A stretch of 64,000 bases of DNA from Pestalotiopsis fici W106-1 (Eukaryota; Ascomycota; Sordariomycetes; Amphisphaeriales; Sporocadaceae), in assembly GCF_000516985.1 (NCBI RefSeq), contig NW_006917092.1, positions 4,469,924 to 4,533,923 of the forward strand, in the 5' to 3' direction. Position numbers and translations under genes: made by a program. Each line of letters opens with the position of its first letter. Position 1 is the first letter of the stretch. The notes under the pieces are model-generated. The model saw only the letters and a program-made list of their open reading frames with translations, had not been told where the DNA came from and made no database searches. Below are positions 46,433-58,294 of the stretch, in pieces.

Positions 46433-48535
46433 TTAATATGCCTTGCCGACACTCCCTTGGCTGCCTTGGCTGGCACCGCTTCTCCTAGCACCACCCGTCA
46501 CCTTTCGCTCTCCTCCCGTGAGCGTTGGGCTGTCATATCTCGAGCTTCCCGGGCCTACATCAGGTCCCGGGTCACTCCATTGGTCAATACTGGCAACGCC
46601 GCTCGAGTATTTGCTACTCGTCAAGCTGGGGTTGCGTGTATGGGCTGGGTGTGGCGGCAAGGGGCCGCCGCCGCTCACTCGGACACGGCTGCTGCTAGCT
46701 CGACTGTCGCGTGGGAGCATTGGTACCTGTGAGCCTGCAGACGAGGACAAGAGTTCTGGCCGGTCGAGATCAAAGGGATCTGATCTGAACTTGTTCCTTC
46801 GTGTCGCAAATGATTCGACAGAAGCTGATGACTCTCGCCAGACGCTCGGCGCATTGGTGCTGGGAGGTCTGGTGGTGGCACCGCCAACAGACATGCCTCG
46901 GGATCGGCGAATGTTTTGTACATATGTGGCTGGCCCTGCCTGCTTGGTCGCCGTTGGTGGCCGTACAGCGTTGGCATCCGAGAAGGGGTTATCTGGGTTC
47001 ATGATGGTCAGAGGCGCTACCTTTGCCGAGTCGCGCGTCATGGCATTATCATCCGAAAAGGGATTTGCTGAATCAAAGTCGAGATTCAGGCGGCCCAAGA
47101 AGTGCTCGTTGGAGCCCGCACTCTGAGACCGTCTCGGGTTGCTCATACTTGTGCGACCTTGAGTTGCCTGAGCTGCAAGTTGTTTGTCATCCATGCTCAA
47201 TAGGGTCAGGAAGTCTGGTTGCGAATTCGAGCGAGCAGCCATTGGCTTTGCATTTCGTGTGCTCGACGACAAATTGTCATCGCGCTCACTGCGCACTTTG
47301 TCGTTAAAGCGACCGAAGAACCCAAGGAGACGATCCTTAGCGGAAGTGCCAAAATCCGCCGAAGTCTCCCGGCTGTGAGAAGGGCGTTCGAGATATTGAG
47401 AATTGCCCCTGTTCAGATTGACGCTGGACGAGGGACTGTGGCCACCACCGAAACGGCCCCGGAACTTTCGAACATTGACACCAACAGCAGCCTTCAGTTT
47501 TTCAGCTAGTCCTGTTGGCCCAATTGAATCCCGACTGATGGAATATGGAACCTTTTCGCTGGCATTGCCGAATCCTGACTCGGGACCCAAGGGTGTAAGT
47601 AATGTGCTTCTGCGCTTTTGGCGTATCCTCTTGCGCCAGAACCACACGAGAAATGCTATCAAAGCAAATGCTACTACTCCTCCAACAACACCGCCGACCA
47701 CGGCTACCGTCGTTGAAGTGCTGATTCCGTTGGTACTGCCAGCTGCGGATGTAGCACTCCCTGCTGTCGTCGATTCGGTTACCTTTGCCTGTCCTCCATT
47801 GGCATTGGTGGCAGTCCCGATTGTTGTCAGCAGGGCAGCATTGCCTGCCGTTATAGATGATTCTGCCGCCGCTGTCGAAGACTCTGAAAGTACCGAAGAC
47901 TCAACGGGAGCGATTAGAGACTCGAGCGCCGCGGCTGACGTTGTCTCGACGGCTGATGCTGAGGATGCTAGATCATTATTATTATCAGCTTGAGTAGCTT
48001 GACTTTGAAGCTCGCTCTCAGGTGTTGTTGGGATCGCAACCACAGGTGTAGTAGTAGGAACCGTGACAGAAGACAACGGCGCGACCGCAACAGAACTAGT
48101 TGTCTGTATCGGTGCAACCGGCGAAACTTGCGTACCAATCTGAGCAATACTGGTAGCGCTGGTGGCACTAGTCAGGGTCTGCTGAGGAGGAGGAACAGCA
48201 GCAGCAGCAGTCGTAGGTGTATCTGTGAAGACTGGTGCAATTGCTGGCGGTACTGCTGGCGCAGCAGCTTCCGTTGTTGTGGCTTGTGCCGTGGTCGAGG
48301 TCGAAGTAGTAGATGAAGTCGATGTAGATGATGAAGACGAACTTGATGACGATGATGATGAGGACGAGGAAGACGACGAGGACGATGATGTCGACGTCGA
48401 TGTAGTACTGGTACTTGTCGAAGTAGCGCCTCCTCCACCACTACTCGCGTTCTTCGCCTTGGGTATCGCCGTACATCTCTTTCCCGACAGAGTTGTGATA
48501 AAGGCCCCCGATGGAAGATTCCCGTTCGTCGCCAT
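46433..48535 (-). CDS. Ser/Thr-rich single-span membrane protein
   Basis: Single exon, 700 residues. Residues about 30-275 are Ser/Thr/Ala-rich with an almost pure Ser run, likely O-mannosylated and extracellular. One membrane segment lies at about 276-301 (VAVVGGVVGGVVAFALIAFL), followed at once by WRKRIRQKRR, so the C-terminal 400 residues are cytosolic by the positive-inside rule. The tail is Ser/Arg/Pro-rich with repeated NPFSDDNA / NPFSDANA motifs. No cleavable signal peptide is apparent in MATNGNLPSGAFITTLSGKR, so the membrane segment may act as a reverse signal-anchor. The architecture recalls fungal Mid2/Skg6-type surface or polarity proteins, but I do not recognise a specific family. 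The Ser run is encoded by a degenerate repeat (about 48300-48420). Confidence 0.75.
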   Translation of the reverse strand: MATNGNLPSGAFITTLSGKRCTAIPKAKNASSGGGGATSTSTSTTSTSTSSSSSSSSSSSSSSSSSSSSSTSTSSTTSTSTTAQATTTEAAAPAVPPAIAPVFTDTPTTAAAAVPPPQQTLTSATSATSIAQIGTQVSPVAPIQTTSSVAVAPLSSVTVPTTTPVVAIPTTPESELQSQATQADNNNDLASSASAVETTSAAALESLIAPVESSVLSESSTAAAESSITAGNAALLTTIGTATNANGGQAKVTESTTAGSATSAAGSTNGISTSTTVAVVGGVVGGVVAFALIAFLVWFWRKRIRQKRRSTLLTPLGPESGFGNASEKVPYSISRDSIGPTGLAEKLKAAVGVNVRKFRGRFGGGHSPSSSVNLNRGNSQYLERPSHSRETSADFGTSAKDRLLGFFGRFNDKVRSERDDNLSSSTRNAKPMAARSNSQPDFLTLLSMDDKQLAAQATQGRTSMSNPRRSQSAGSNEHFLGRLNLDFDSANPFSDDNAMTRDSAKVAPLTIMNPDNPFSDANAVRPPTATKQAGPATYVQNIRRSRGMSVGGATTRPPSTNAPSVWRESSASVESFATRRNKFRSDPFDLDRPELLSSSAGSQVPMLPRDSRASSSRVRVSGGGPLPPHPAHTRNPSLTSSKYSSGVASIDQWSDPGPDVGPGSSRYDSPTLTGGERKVTGGARRSGASQGSQGSVGKAY

Positions 48536-51500
48536 GGCTCCAGTAACTTCAAGTTGAAGGCGATTCCAGTCGCGCTAGGTTTAAAATTGCGTATAGCGTC
48601 AAGCATACGTCGAAAGGAATAATACAAAGAAATCAAGAAAACCGATGGCCGTAAGGCCGGTCACAGCTAGATTCGATTCATGGATGACAATATGTTGCGA
48701 GAGAGAGGAGGAAGAGAAGGAAAATGTGGTCATTCACAGATGGGGTCTGAGAAACAACCCAAGCAGTGCGGCTAAAGTGGAACCGGCTGTATCAAGAAAG
48801 ACAAATGGTCCAAGCCGGAGAAGGGCAACACGGAAACTGAAAGACAAAGTCCGAGTTGAATCATGTAGGTCGGTTTAGTTTAGGTAGGTGAGTAGAACGG
48901 AACAAAGACGGACAGCATTTTCCACCATGACAAGTGAAGCGAAGTTTGACTGACCCACCGGTGGAAGTTCGTTCTCTCAGGTTGCCGAGAAAAATAACAG
49001 TATGGCAGCAGTATCATGTCGGCAAGATCTGGCTGTGGCATGAAGCCAGCCCATGCCGGCCTCGTTTGACGGGTGCGCACATGGTGGCCGGATTGGCTGG
49101 TCATGGCCATGGCTTTGCCTCTGGCGTTAGAGAATTGGTAGAGTCCGCAGTCGTGATGCCAATGGTGTCCGGGGTTGTGAGGGGCGGACGGTTGCAATGT
49201 GGTAGGCAAACCCTTGTCCTGCGACAGATCTGAAGCACGAAGTCCCTCAGCCTCAAGGTCGAGTAGCTTGGACGCAGGCCAAGAAGCGTTAGCCCTGAAT
49301 GAGCAGGCCACAGAGAGGCCCCGTGAGCAGACTCGCTCAAGCGCGCGTTTCCAGTCTATGGCGATCAAGTATGGAGCCGATGCGATCGCTCCCGGTTGAT
49401 CTTGGTGGGAGACTATACATGTTTCCTCTCCTTCTCTATGTATGCGGGAGGGAGCGTGGAATAAGCACTGTTGCTGCATCGGAGCTTGGGCGTTTCCTCG
49501 ATCATTCCGGGATACCGTGTTTTCTGTAGGTAGATCTCAAGCGGGGGAGATTGCAATAGTGTTAGGTTAGCATTCAATCCAGCTCACTAAATAGCTAATA
49601 AGAGCAAGGACATGTATGTACTTTGAGGTTGTTGGTTAGATCGATGGGATGGGATTTGTGAGGCCTTCAGTCTCAGCGAGGTCCCTGCTAGCAAAAGAAG
49701 CTCGAACAGGCAGGCACTGATGTTAGTAGCTACTTTGGGGGGGCGTCGGCGGTCGGCATGTACCGTAATATTCAAGCACACAAAAAGAGCACTGGCTGTT
49801 GTAGCAATCCTGGTCCCAAGTATCAGACTAATTCAGACGATACTTGCATCTAAAATCTGGTGTTTGTGTGAAAGAAGCTGTCTCTAGAAATGGCCAGAGC
49901 AGCTAGTCACTCAGATTGACAGGTTGAGTCTGTGCTGTTACCCATACAAGCCCCCATATAGTCCAAAAGGTGACAAAGCGATTGGCAAGGCTGGGAAATG
50001 CTGGGATAGACCTCGGAACTACCGAGGAAATCGACTTTCTATCTGGTGTAGACATCCGAGACGTTGTCTTGTGGAGAGAGAGAGAGTCGTTGCAAGGCTC
50101 CATCATTGGGATCATTGGGAGGTGTCATCTTTAGCAGGCTGTGACGCGACAATCGGCAACTCACTCACTCACTCAGTCGCTCATTCGCTCAAGGGAAGTA
50201 TGTACATAGTAGTGAGGTGGGAACACACGTCGATCCCGGAATCAAGCTTAAATGGCGACCTTGAGCCGGCCAAGGGGGTTCCCGATCATACAGAGCCACC
50301 GAATGTTTGTTTCTCTTGCGAGATCTCCGGCCCATCAAACAATCCTTGGAAAGGTCCGTTACCTTTTGGGGGGGGCCACGGGAAACTTGCTTGGTCTTGA
50401 AACTGCTACGAGCGCTGTATAGTAAATCTTACTTGAGCAGATTGTCGTGTGTTGTTGCTCTTATCATGTCCCGAAGATGAATCTCTCAGGTCTGTACCAT
50501 GTTGAAGCTGTCGATTTGTACGGAATACTGGCTTGGGCTAGAATAGCCAGGTTTATGTAGGAGGAGAGAATTGGCTGCTGCGATAATCCCCAATGCATCA
50601 GTTTAGGGGACCCCCAAACCGGACTAGAGATGATTTGGGCGAAATACGCACGGGCCGCGGTGACGAATAAATATTGTTACTATTATGCAGCTGCAATTGG
50701 AAGAAGAGCACACAGAGAGAGGGTCACGGAGAGGGGGGAGAAGGAGAGAAAAGAATGAAGTAATTCGCTGGTCAGTCCCTTTTCCTTGCTTTCCCCAGAT
50801 TTCTCCTAAAGGGGTGGATCGGGACCACCAAAGTTCAATGTACATACGTAGTGTATGTAGTAAATGCATTCATTGTAGCTCATACGTACATTGTGATTCT
50901 ACTAACCTAGAGGCTGATGAGAGTCTACGGAACGGCGGCCAACTAGAATGTTACCAGAATCCCATCCTACCATCTTCTCTGTCCACCTCAGGTATCAGTC
51001 GACGAACCTGTTCTGATTATCTCTTTTTCTTTTCCCTCTTCCCATTTGTCCTCCTGTTTATGACATTGCCTGTCCATCTGTCCATCTGTTACTGTAGTCA
51101 AAAAGTATCTCTGGCCGTAAGCTGTCTCCAGCTTCCAAGTCCCTGTCACTTGTCCCCTAACCTAATGTAGGTATCAAGGTAATGGTAGAAAAGCCCCTCC
51201 TTCGAAGGTACAGTAGCACCACCACCACGACGCGCACCAGCAGTTTCGCACCTGTTCCTATCCTTGACCTCGGATAATACTCCTATTGGGGGCCTTTCTG
51301 ACATCTTCTTCCCAGTCTCTTGTTTCGTTCAATCTTTGAGAAACACCACTACGCCCTTTCTCCGCCCCCCCGACTCGTCGTCATTCGCATCAGAACCCAG
51401 GGACAACAGCACTGGCTTCACCCTGTATCCGTACCCGCCCCTTCTAGCATTGTCACCTCTTCTGGGCCGAGACACACTTACAGGCACACACACATACACA

Positions 51501-51710
51501 CACTTCCGTAATGAGACAGGCCTGACTAGTCGGTGACTAACTGATTATATTCCCACCCGTCAGAGGCGGCAGTACCTCTGTACCTATCTGTAGTACATCC
51601 CATACTACCTAAAACCTCCCATCGTGACCAGGAGACGGTCCGTCGTGAATGTGGCGGCACAATTACTTGACCGACCCTCCCAGCATCTCTATTAACTCTC
51701 ACTCGCCGCC
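48536..51710. other. Divergent intergenic region, 3.2 kb
   Basis: Promoter DNA of the single-span protein (left) and of the polyQ/polyE protein (right), with no supportable gene between. A frame of about 199 codons on the minus strand (48880-49479) and its antisense partners show no domain. CT-rich DNA near 51,180-51,500 looks like leader sequence. Confidence 0.5.
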
Positions 51711-52903
51711 ATGTTTGGTGGACTCGCCAATTTGCGTAAGTCATTCATCTTCTATCGTTTTTTTTTTTTATGCATAAGCCTACCTTACCCTACTATTACC
51801 TACCCAAGTCTGGTTTTGGGGGGGAATCGAACGAGACATGTAGGCGGTTTGTTGGCGTTGTTTCGCGTTGCTAGCCGGATGCATCTCGTAATCACCGTGC
51901 CGGGTCGAGAAAGCAAATAATTACTACTTCTACTCATCATCATGCAAGTGCAATCATGATAGGGGAAGGTTGCTCGGCACTAGAATACATGTATATTCTG
52001 CTCCATCTCGCTTTGGCATATGGATCTCTCCATCTTTGCCGGCCGCTTCGCTACGCATAATCCATGTATGATGGGGTCAAAGACCGGCTGCATGATCTAC
52101 AAGCACGTCGACGATATATTTCATGCGGGTCCACGCTCCCCGAAGTATGATGTCCGGCGGAGTCTTGTCTGGAACCCGCGCCGGCCGATCATCTTGGCAG
52201 AAAAGGTGCGAGTGGAAGCCGGCTCCTATCCTCCATCTATAGGCAAGGAGGGAGCATGGAAGAGACATCGCGGGCGCTGACTCGTACGCCTCTCAAATCA
52301 TGCTTCATACTATTCTCCCCCATACCCAGCCGTATTCTACCACCACTTTGCTTCTTCTGGCATCATCTTACATACTTCGGCAGTGCAACCAGCAACTATT
52401 GGTCCACCACCCAAGGATGTACCCCCGGCAACTCCTGTACAGCTCCCGGACTTCACTCCACCAGCTCCGGGATCTGCCACGCGACATCCGTCTTTGGTCC
52501 GGTTCTTGCAGTCATTGCATCGACCGGCAGGACTGAGTGAGGCACATTTTGAAGCCTTGGGACTTCGTCTGCATTCTGACGCTCCAGCCGAGGAGGTCCT
52601 ATCCGACCCATCATTTCTCCCTCCCACATCAGGAGAATGTGAGAGGCTCAAGACGGGCCAATCTGTAGAGGGAAATATTGGATTTTGCTTTCCCCTGTGC
52701 AATGGCAACACGTCTCCAGAGGCAAGAGCCTATCTAGAGAGGCGGGATGAGCTTTCAATAGAGAACCAGGCCGCTTTCCGAACAGTTCGCCGCATCCGAC
52801 CTGAGCCGGGTGTCAAAGCAGCAAGACTTGGCAACTGCTATGAGTTCTACCGACAACTCGAGCAGATGGCTGGGTACTGGGATGACTCATCACTACCGCC
52901 CAT

Positions 52904-52934
<31 letters not shown>

Positions 52935-54275
52935 GAAAATGAGCAGGACCAGCCCGAGGACAGCAAACCCCCGCAGCGTTTCCCTCTACCAAAGCCATTG
53001 GACGCCAGTTTAGAGCAGGTACAGGTCTCGTTAATGGGCGCCATGTCTGCTCCAGAGTCCCATTCACGTTCTGAGCCCAGTAGTTCTCAAGATCAATCGT
53101 CCTGGCGTGTTACGTATCGGACATCGAGTGGGAACACTATGCCTGCAGAAGTGAGACACCATGTGATAAGTGCTTTTCTCAAGCTCGTGTCTTACGACTT
53201 TGGCTGCAATATCTCGGCACCCCGGACCGAACCGAGATTACAGCTGCTTACACCGAGCCCTTTGTCAAAAACAATCACCTCATCTACACCCAAAAACCAG
53301 GAGCAGCAACAGCCGCGCAAACAGGTCGCCTCCTACTTTCCTTCGGGATGTGTGTTTCTGGTTCGCATGCCCACGACGCGCGAAGCAGCCAGGGCTGGAA
53401 TTGTCGAGGGACCGATTGCTGCTGTCTCGGCGCGCAACACGACGAGCTTCTCGTCGCCTGCCGAGAACAACATCGACTTTGGCCGCGAGCTCATCGCTGC
53501 GCTGATCACAGCCCAGCACCGCTCTCGCGAGGGCAAGGAAGAAAAGCGCTTTGGAGAGGGAAAGTGGTGGGCGCATGCAAAGCGCTGGGGAGGCGGTCCA
53601 GGAGGTCCTATAGGCCGGGAAGTCGAGGGCAGCGTGGCAGGCGACAAAGACAAGGAAACCAATGCCGCTTCCAATCCGATGAAATCAGAGAAACCAGATA
53701 CCGCCCATGAGGGGAATGGCGGCGGGGCACACTCGTCCGAGACATCAAAGGAGCGCCCGCGATCTCCGCCGCACCCCATCTCGCCGTCCTCGGGGTTGCC
53801 CATGCGCGGCCCGCCGGCCGCCAAGAAGCAGCGCAAGACTGGTCATTTAAGCATCTACGACAACTACCGTCAGGTGAAGCTCCCGGCAGCGACTTGGGAT
53901 AAAAAGGCGCGGTACAGTGCCATTGGCAAAGTACCCGGTGCCGATTACGATGACGTCTTTGTCATTAGCAGCCTTTTCCACCATATTTCCGTCATTAGGG
54001 TCCGCGTGCCCCTGCGCATTTTGGATGTTCTTGCTGGAGCGCCCGAAGGGGAAGGGGAGCAGAGGGAAGAGAAGAAGAAGGAGGAGGAGGAGGAGGAGGA
54101 GGAAGAGGAGGAAGACGAGACAGGCCATGATAAGAGCTGGGGTGAGCTCCAAGTCTGGCGGAGTAAATGGTTTGACCTCTTCCTCGCAGAGGACAGGCTC
54201 GAAGCGCTGAGGCTGCTGTGGGGCTTGAACGCCTGGATGATGCGCAAAGTCGACAGTGATGTAAAGACTCAGTAG
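51711..54275 (+). CDS. Unrecognised protein with polyQ and polyE tracts
   Basis: Proposed as join(51711..51735, 52384..54275), 638 residues. Exon 1 (MFGGLANL) ends in a perfect GTAAGT donor, and the acceptor GGCAG is in phase 1. The 648-nt intron is long for this genome, so a different first exon is possible; the 52384-54275 body is secure as an open frame. Recognisable segments are HPSLVRFLQSLHRPAG, SENQAAFRTVRRIRP-like helices, LGNCYEFYRQLEQMAGYW and, near the C-terminus, YDNYRQVKLPAATWDKK. It has Q9 (52905-52931), a basic RGPPAAKKQRKTG stretch that may be nuclear-localising, and an acidic run of about 13 Glu (54078-54117). Composition suggests a nuclear protein. I know no function and do not assign one. 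Confidence 0.6.
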
Positions 54276-54843
54276 GGACCTCAACGCATTTGAGCATCCT
54301 TGCACTCATGCAAGTGACTGAAATGAGAGATTGCCACGGCTGATTTGTTGGGTTCATGATAATGATGACATGGACGAGGGTGGAGCGGCAAATTGACTCT
54401 TGCGCATTTCCAGATTGTATCTTCTCAATTCAATCTCGTGGATCTTAATGGACCGAGTCAACATTCAGTGCGGACATCTAATGATAGCCACGCACCTAAA
54501 TCAAATTACCCTCCTACATGTACAAGTCTGCCTAGTCTTGCAGGAAAGGGTCTATGCAATAATTACAACGCCTTGCCGACCCCATTCCGACGGAAAAATA
54601 CAACGCTTTTCAATAACAAACCCTAATTGTCAACTCCGGTGATATTCTGATGCTCCGTTGCGACCCATGTGAGTGGCAAGCAGGATTTTCCCATAAAGCC
54701 CCGGGATTGTTTTCTCCTGGTGCGTATAGTATATGCACAAACGACATCCAGTCTCATGGGACAATGTATTCGCCCTTTTCATGCCGGCGCCAAGCCGCCT
54801 TGGGACATCTCGCTAAATTGACTGTCTACTCTTTGAGTCATGA
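54276..54843. other. Convergent intergenic region
   Basis: 568 nt between the polyQ/polyE gene and the metacaspase. A TTGAGTCAT element near 54834 lies at the 3' end of both genes. No gene. Confidence 0.6.
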
Positions 54844-56940
54844 TCACATTACAAAAAGTAGATCCGTGTCTATCGTCAGTCATGTACAGTTAGTATAACA
54901 AAGCCTTGTCAAATAATGCGCTCTACCTGTATGACAGGCATATTTCCCGATGCCAGGTGGTGAGACTGACTGAGGGGGTGGCTACATGAGAGCTGTGGCT
55001 TCTGAGTATAGCGTGTGGCCAGCTCATCTCTGATGCTGTTCAAAAGCTGCACATAACTCTGTTGTGGCCTCTTCTTCAAAGCCGTGATAAAGGCCCACGA
55101 CATGGCCCCGGTTGCTTGAGAAGCAATTGTAGCGTCGGCACTGTGAGAGACACGTGTTAGTGATCGTACGACCTTTGTAGTGGATGACTCGTGTGTGTAG
55201 GTGGTAGGTAGGCGGCAGAAACCCTCTTTGCGCGCCTTGACTGGTCCGCCCAACGTGACTCGTCGCCCTAGACGCAAAGTCACAACCGTTCAAGGTTGTA
55301 CTTTGGCCTAGGGCGTCCAAAAATAATAAATAATCTAAAACTTAAGTTGCACTAGTTTTCCCAAGCCAATTGCTTCAAGAACCATTGAAGCATATGCCAC
55401 CAACGCCATGGCTCAAAACACAAATTTTCCCTCGAAACGCCAAAAACACGCTTTTAGCGACCAGCCGAGTCTTTACAGCAGACATCGGCATACATGTTGC
55501 ACCAGCGGCCTGCAGGGGTGTATATAGAGAGATAGAGAGAGATATGAAGAAGAACACAAGAAATTTGGCGGGGTATCAAGAGGAGAAAGACATCATGGAA
55601 GGGTATACGAACGAGGTCTGGTCATCCCTGCTGCCGGAAAGCATAATAACATCTGCAGCAGATGTTTTTGTTGCCATGGCCCGGTTATGGGCAGTTTCGC
55701 CATTGGTGGCCTTTTTGAAGAAGCCCATGACGTTTTTGGCGACGCCAGCGATATCGCCCTGGCTGTATGAAGAAATGACGCCAAGGAGACCCTGACCAGC
55801 TTCCTTGGCCAGGTTGGGCTCCTTGAGCATGCCTTGTGTCGAGTATATGTAAGGCAGATCCAATGCAGTGCCCGAGTGGCACGAGTCAAAGATGGCCGTG
55901 AGACGGACACCACTCATCAATGGCTTGACCATGATTCTGTGCATCTCATCGTCGGTGATGTGGCCAACGGCGCGGAAATCCACGGGGTAGATGACTTCAT
56001 CGTATCCATCCGCTTCATCACCGTCCAGATCTTTCGTTTGACCTCCGTGGCCTAGAACGCCAACAAGTCAGTCACAGTGCGTCAAGGTATCGGCTTGTGC
56101 ACATATTGCACAAAGTAGCGTACCTGAATAATGGAAGAAGAGCGAATCATTGGGCCTTGCATCCTTGACAAGCCAATGCATGGCGCGGAGGATATTCTGT
56201 TTCGTCGGCTGACTCATTGGGTTGTGTTGATCATCAGTGAGAATGACCATGTCTTCACGCTTGTAGCCAAAATGCTGGTTCAGATATGACGACATATTCC
56301 TCACGTCGTTGATGCAACCTCTGAGCTGACCGCGTTGACCAAAGTAGTTGATGCCCACTAGCAGGGCTTTCCTTCTGCCGGTACAGGCACTATACTGAAA
56401 GGCATAATTCGTCGGAGCACCATGGCCGAAGGACTGAGGGCCCGTAGGCGGCGGTGGTGGCGCGGCATGGTTGCCATGATTGTAAGAATTGGAATTCACC
56501 GTGGGCATGGCTGAGGTTGCTCGTTAGCCGCGATATACCGGCTGGTACGAAAAAAACAAGTACGTACGAGGTCTCCCATATGCATTATTGTATCCGCCAT
56601 GTTGTGGCTGCTGTTGCTGCTGCTGCTGCTGTTGTGGTGGCCCCTATTTGGTGTCAGTGAGTGGCCTCGCCCATTGCGTCCAATCAAAGTCGAAGCTCAC
56701 CTGGTGGTAGGCATATTGCGGTTGTTGTGGTGGCGGGTGGCCTTGGTTATAGTAGGGTTGGCCTTGGGGGTAGGCGCCGTAGCTCTGAGGAGTACTGAAG
56801 GGACGAGTTAGCTATCGTTGGCCACTGGCAATGCTTTTGAGGGATGTGTTTAGAATGATCGTGTACCCGTTATAGTAGTTGTTCTGGTACTGAGGCTGGG
56901 GTGCTCCATATCCGCCATGAGAATAACCATAACCCGACAT
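54844..56940 (-). CDS. MCA1: Metacaspase (type I), seven exons
   Basis: Built as complement(join(54844..54869, 54971..55140, 55613..56051, 56124..56510, 56568..56643, 56701..56794, 56867..56940)), 421 residues. The introns, 5' to 3', are 72, 57, 57, 72, 472 and 101 nt; every junction keeps frame. Residues 1 to about 130 are a Q/N/P/Y/G-rich prodomain ([20 protein letters not shown], a Q8 run). The p20 core has [19 protein letters not shown], catalytic His212 in HYSGHGGQ (codon 211 is split by an intron) and Cys268 in FDSCHSG. The p10 part ends SHPLNTDLLFVM, matching the usual fungal terminus, which requires the final 26-nt exon. This is a calcium-dependent Arg/Lys-specific cysteine protease of protein quality control and cell death. 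Length is typical. Confidence 0.92.
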
Positions 56941-57650
56941 GTTTGATGGATAAGTCGATAACGACGACGACGATGACACTCGATTAAGATGACTGATGAT
57001 CAGGCTGAGCAGCCAGCAAAACGGCCAGCAGGCGCGTCAAGGAATGATTGTCGGTTTCGGTGAGAGATGATGTATGAGGCGCAGAGGATGATAGGATGTC
57101 TCGGGGCAGAGAGCGGCCGTTGAAGCTCTATATGTATAGCCAGGCAGATGACGATAGTGTTGCGCAGAAGCGGACCTAGATCAGTAGCTTCAGTAGTATG
57201 CAAAGCGAGAGATATAATATTCCAAACGTGGAGACGCCGAGGGGGTAGGGTCGGTGCCGGGTTGACAACGATATCGCGGCAGTGGTGGTCGAAGAGGGGG
57301 GGCTGAGTATGTAGTGTAGTCCGTTCGGGAGCGGATTATGCGCGTCTGGTTTGTAGCTAGGTAGGTAGCAACACGAAAAAAAAAAAATATGTCGACCTGA
57401 CTAAGGTTCAGAAGAGGTAAGCTTCTGGTAGACTTCTGAAGCCATCACACAGCTGTCGGGTGCCAAGCAAAGCGTGGGCGAGTGAGGAAAAGGAAATGTC
57501 ACGACGACACTAAGGATCCAGCAGGGCGGTCAGAGGCGCACGAGGGCAGGGGTCCAAGGACAGAACCTGAGCAAGCTGCCAGACCTTGTTTCCTAATCTT
57601 CAAGGCTCAGAGTCAAGGGCCCTCTCACCCTCAGGCTTGTCCTTGTGGGC

Positions 57651-57671
57651 GTGCGCGCGCGCGCGCGTGCA
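57651..57671. repeat. Alternating purine-pyrimidine (GC)n tract
   Basis: GTGCGCGC...GTGCA, 21 bp of unbroken alternation, about 710 bp upstream of the metacaspase start. Such tracts can adopt Z-DNA. Confidence 0.7.
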
Positions 57672-58053
57672 CCGACCGGCATGGAGCCGAATTGGGACGG
57701 GCTGGCATGTGGAGGAGAGACATGACTGCAATTAACTTACAAGGAAGGGCTCGGTAGCAGGGGTGGAAGGAAGCGAGCGAGCGACAGAGGTTTGCGAGCA
57801 AAAGCGTGTGTGGTGTCGGGGCTGCTACGATCTGGATGTCTACTATGGACGATGGTTTTGCTTGGTTGGGAATAGTAGCAGGGAGCTTGGAAGATGGAGC
57901 CTGGCTCGCAACGACGAGGAGGAGGAGGAGGAGGAGGGGAACAAAAAAAAAAAAGACGAGCGACGACGTGGTGTGCGGGACGGCGGCGAGCGAAGGCGTC
58001 TAGACCCTCGAGCTGCTTTTGGGGGTTAACATCTGCCGCGAGTGGAGGACGTA

Positions 58054-58088
58054 CACCTCCTCAAGGATTATAAATGTTAGATCGGTAC
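58054..58088 (+). repeat. Left terminal inverted repeat of MITE
   Basis: 35 bp, paired with 58260-58294 with two mismatches (inner positions 22 and 32). Confidence 0.85.
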
Positions 58089-58259
58089 AAAGCTCCACTC
58101 ACTAACCCTCTGATCTGTTAGGTATCTCTCCCTATAATTTATGCTGTTTGTGTACGGGTTGTGGAAGCTTCCAGCACTGGATATGGAAGTAGATAGAAAA
58201 TTGGCTTCTTTTTGGTGGTAAAATTCCGATGGGAGGTGCTGGGTCACTGCGTGGGGCAA

Positions 58260-58294
58260 GTAACGATCTAACGTTTATAATCCTTGAGGAGGTG
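58260..58294 (-). repeat. Right terminal inverted repeat of MITE
   Basis: Reverse complement of the left repeat, with two mismatches, ending directly at the TA duplication. Confidence 0.85.

Larger units (their letters stand above)
58054..58294. mobile_element. 241-bp MITE-like element with TA duplications
   Basis: The left end starts CACCTCCTCAAGGATTATAA, and the right end is its reverse complement; 33 of the first 35 bases match, and weaker similarity continues to about 50 bp. The element is flanked on both sides by TA (58052-58053 and 58295-58296). A short length, TIRs, TA target duplication and no coding capacity define a non-autonomous Tc1/mariner/pogo-type element. I do not recognise the family. 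Confidence 0.8.

Noticed and set aside
48880..49479. 199-codon minus-strand frame upstream of the Ser-rich membrane protein
   Set aside because: Composition is not protein-like, no domain is visible and several competing frames overlap.
51815..51845. Reverse-strand GTTCGATTCC resembling a tRNA T-loop
   Set aside because: The flanking stem does not pair and no acceptor stem is found; it lies in the proposed long intron.
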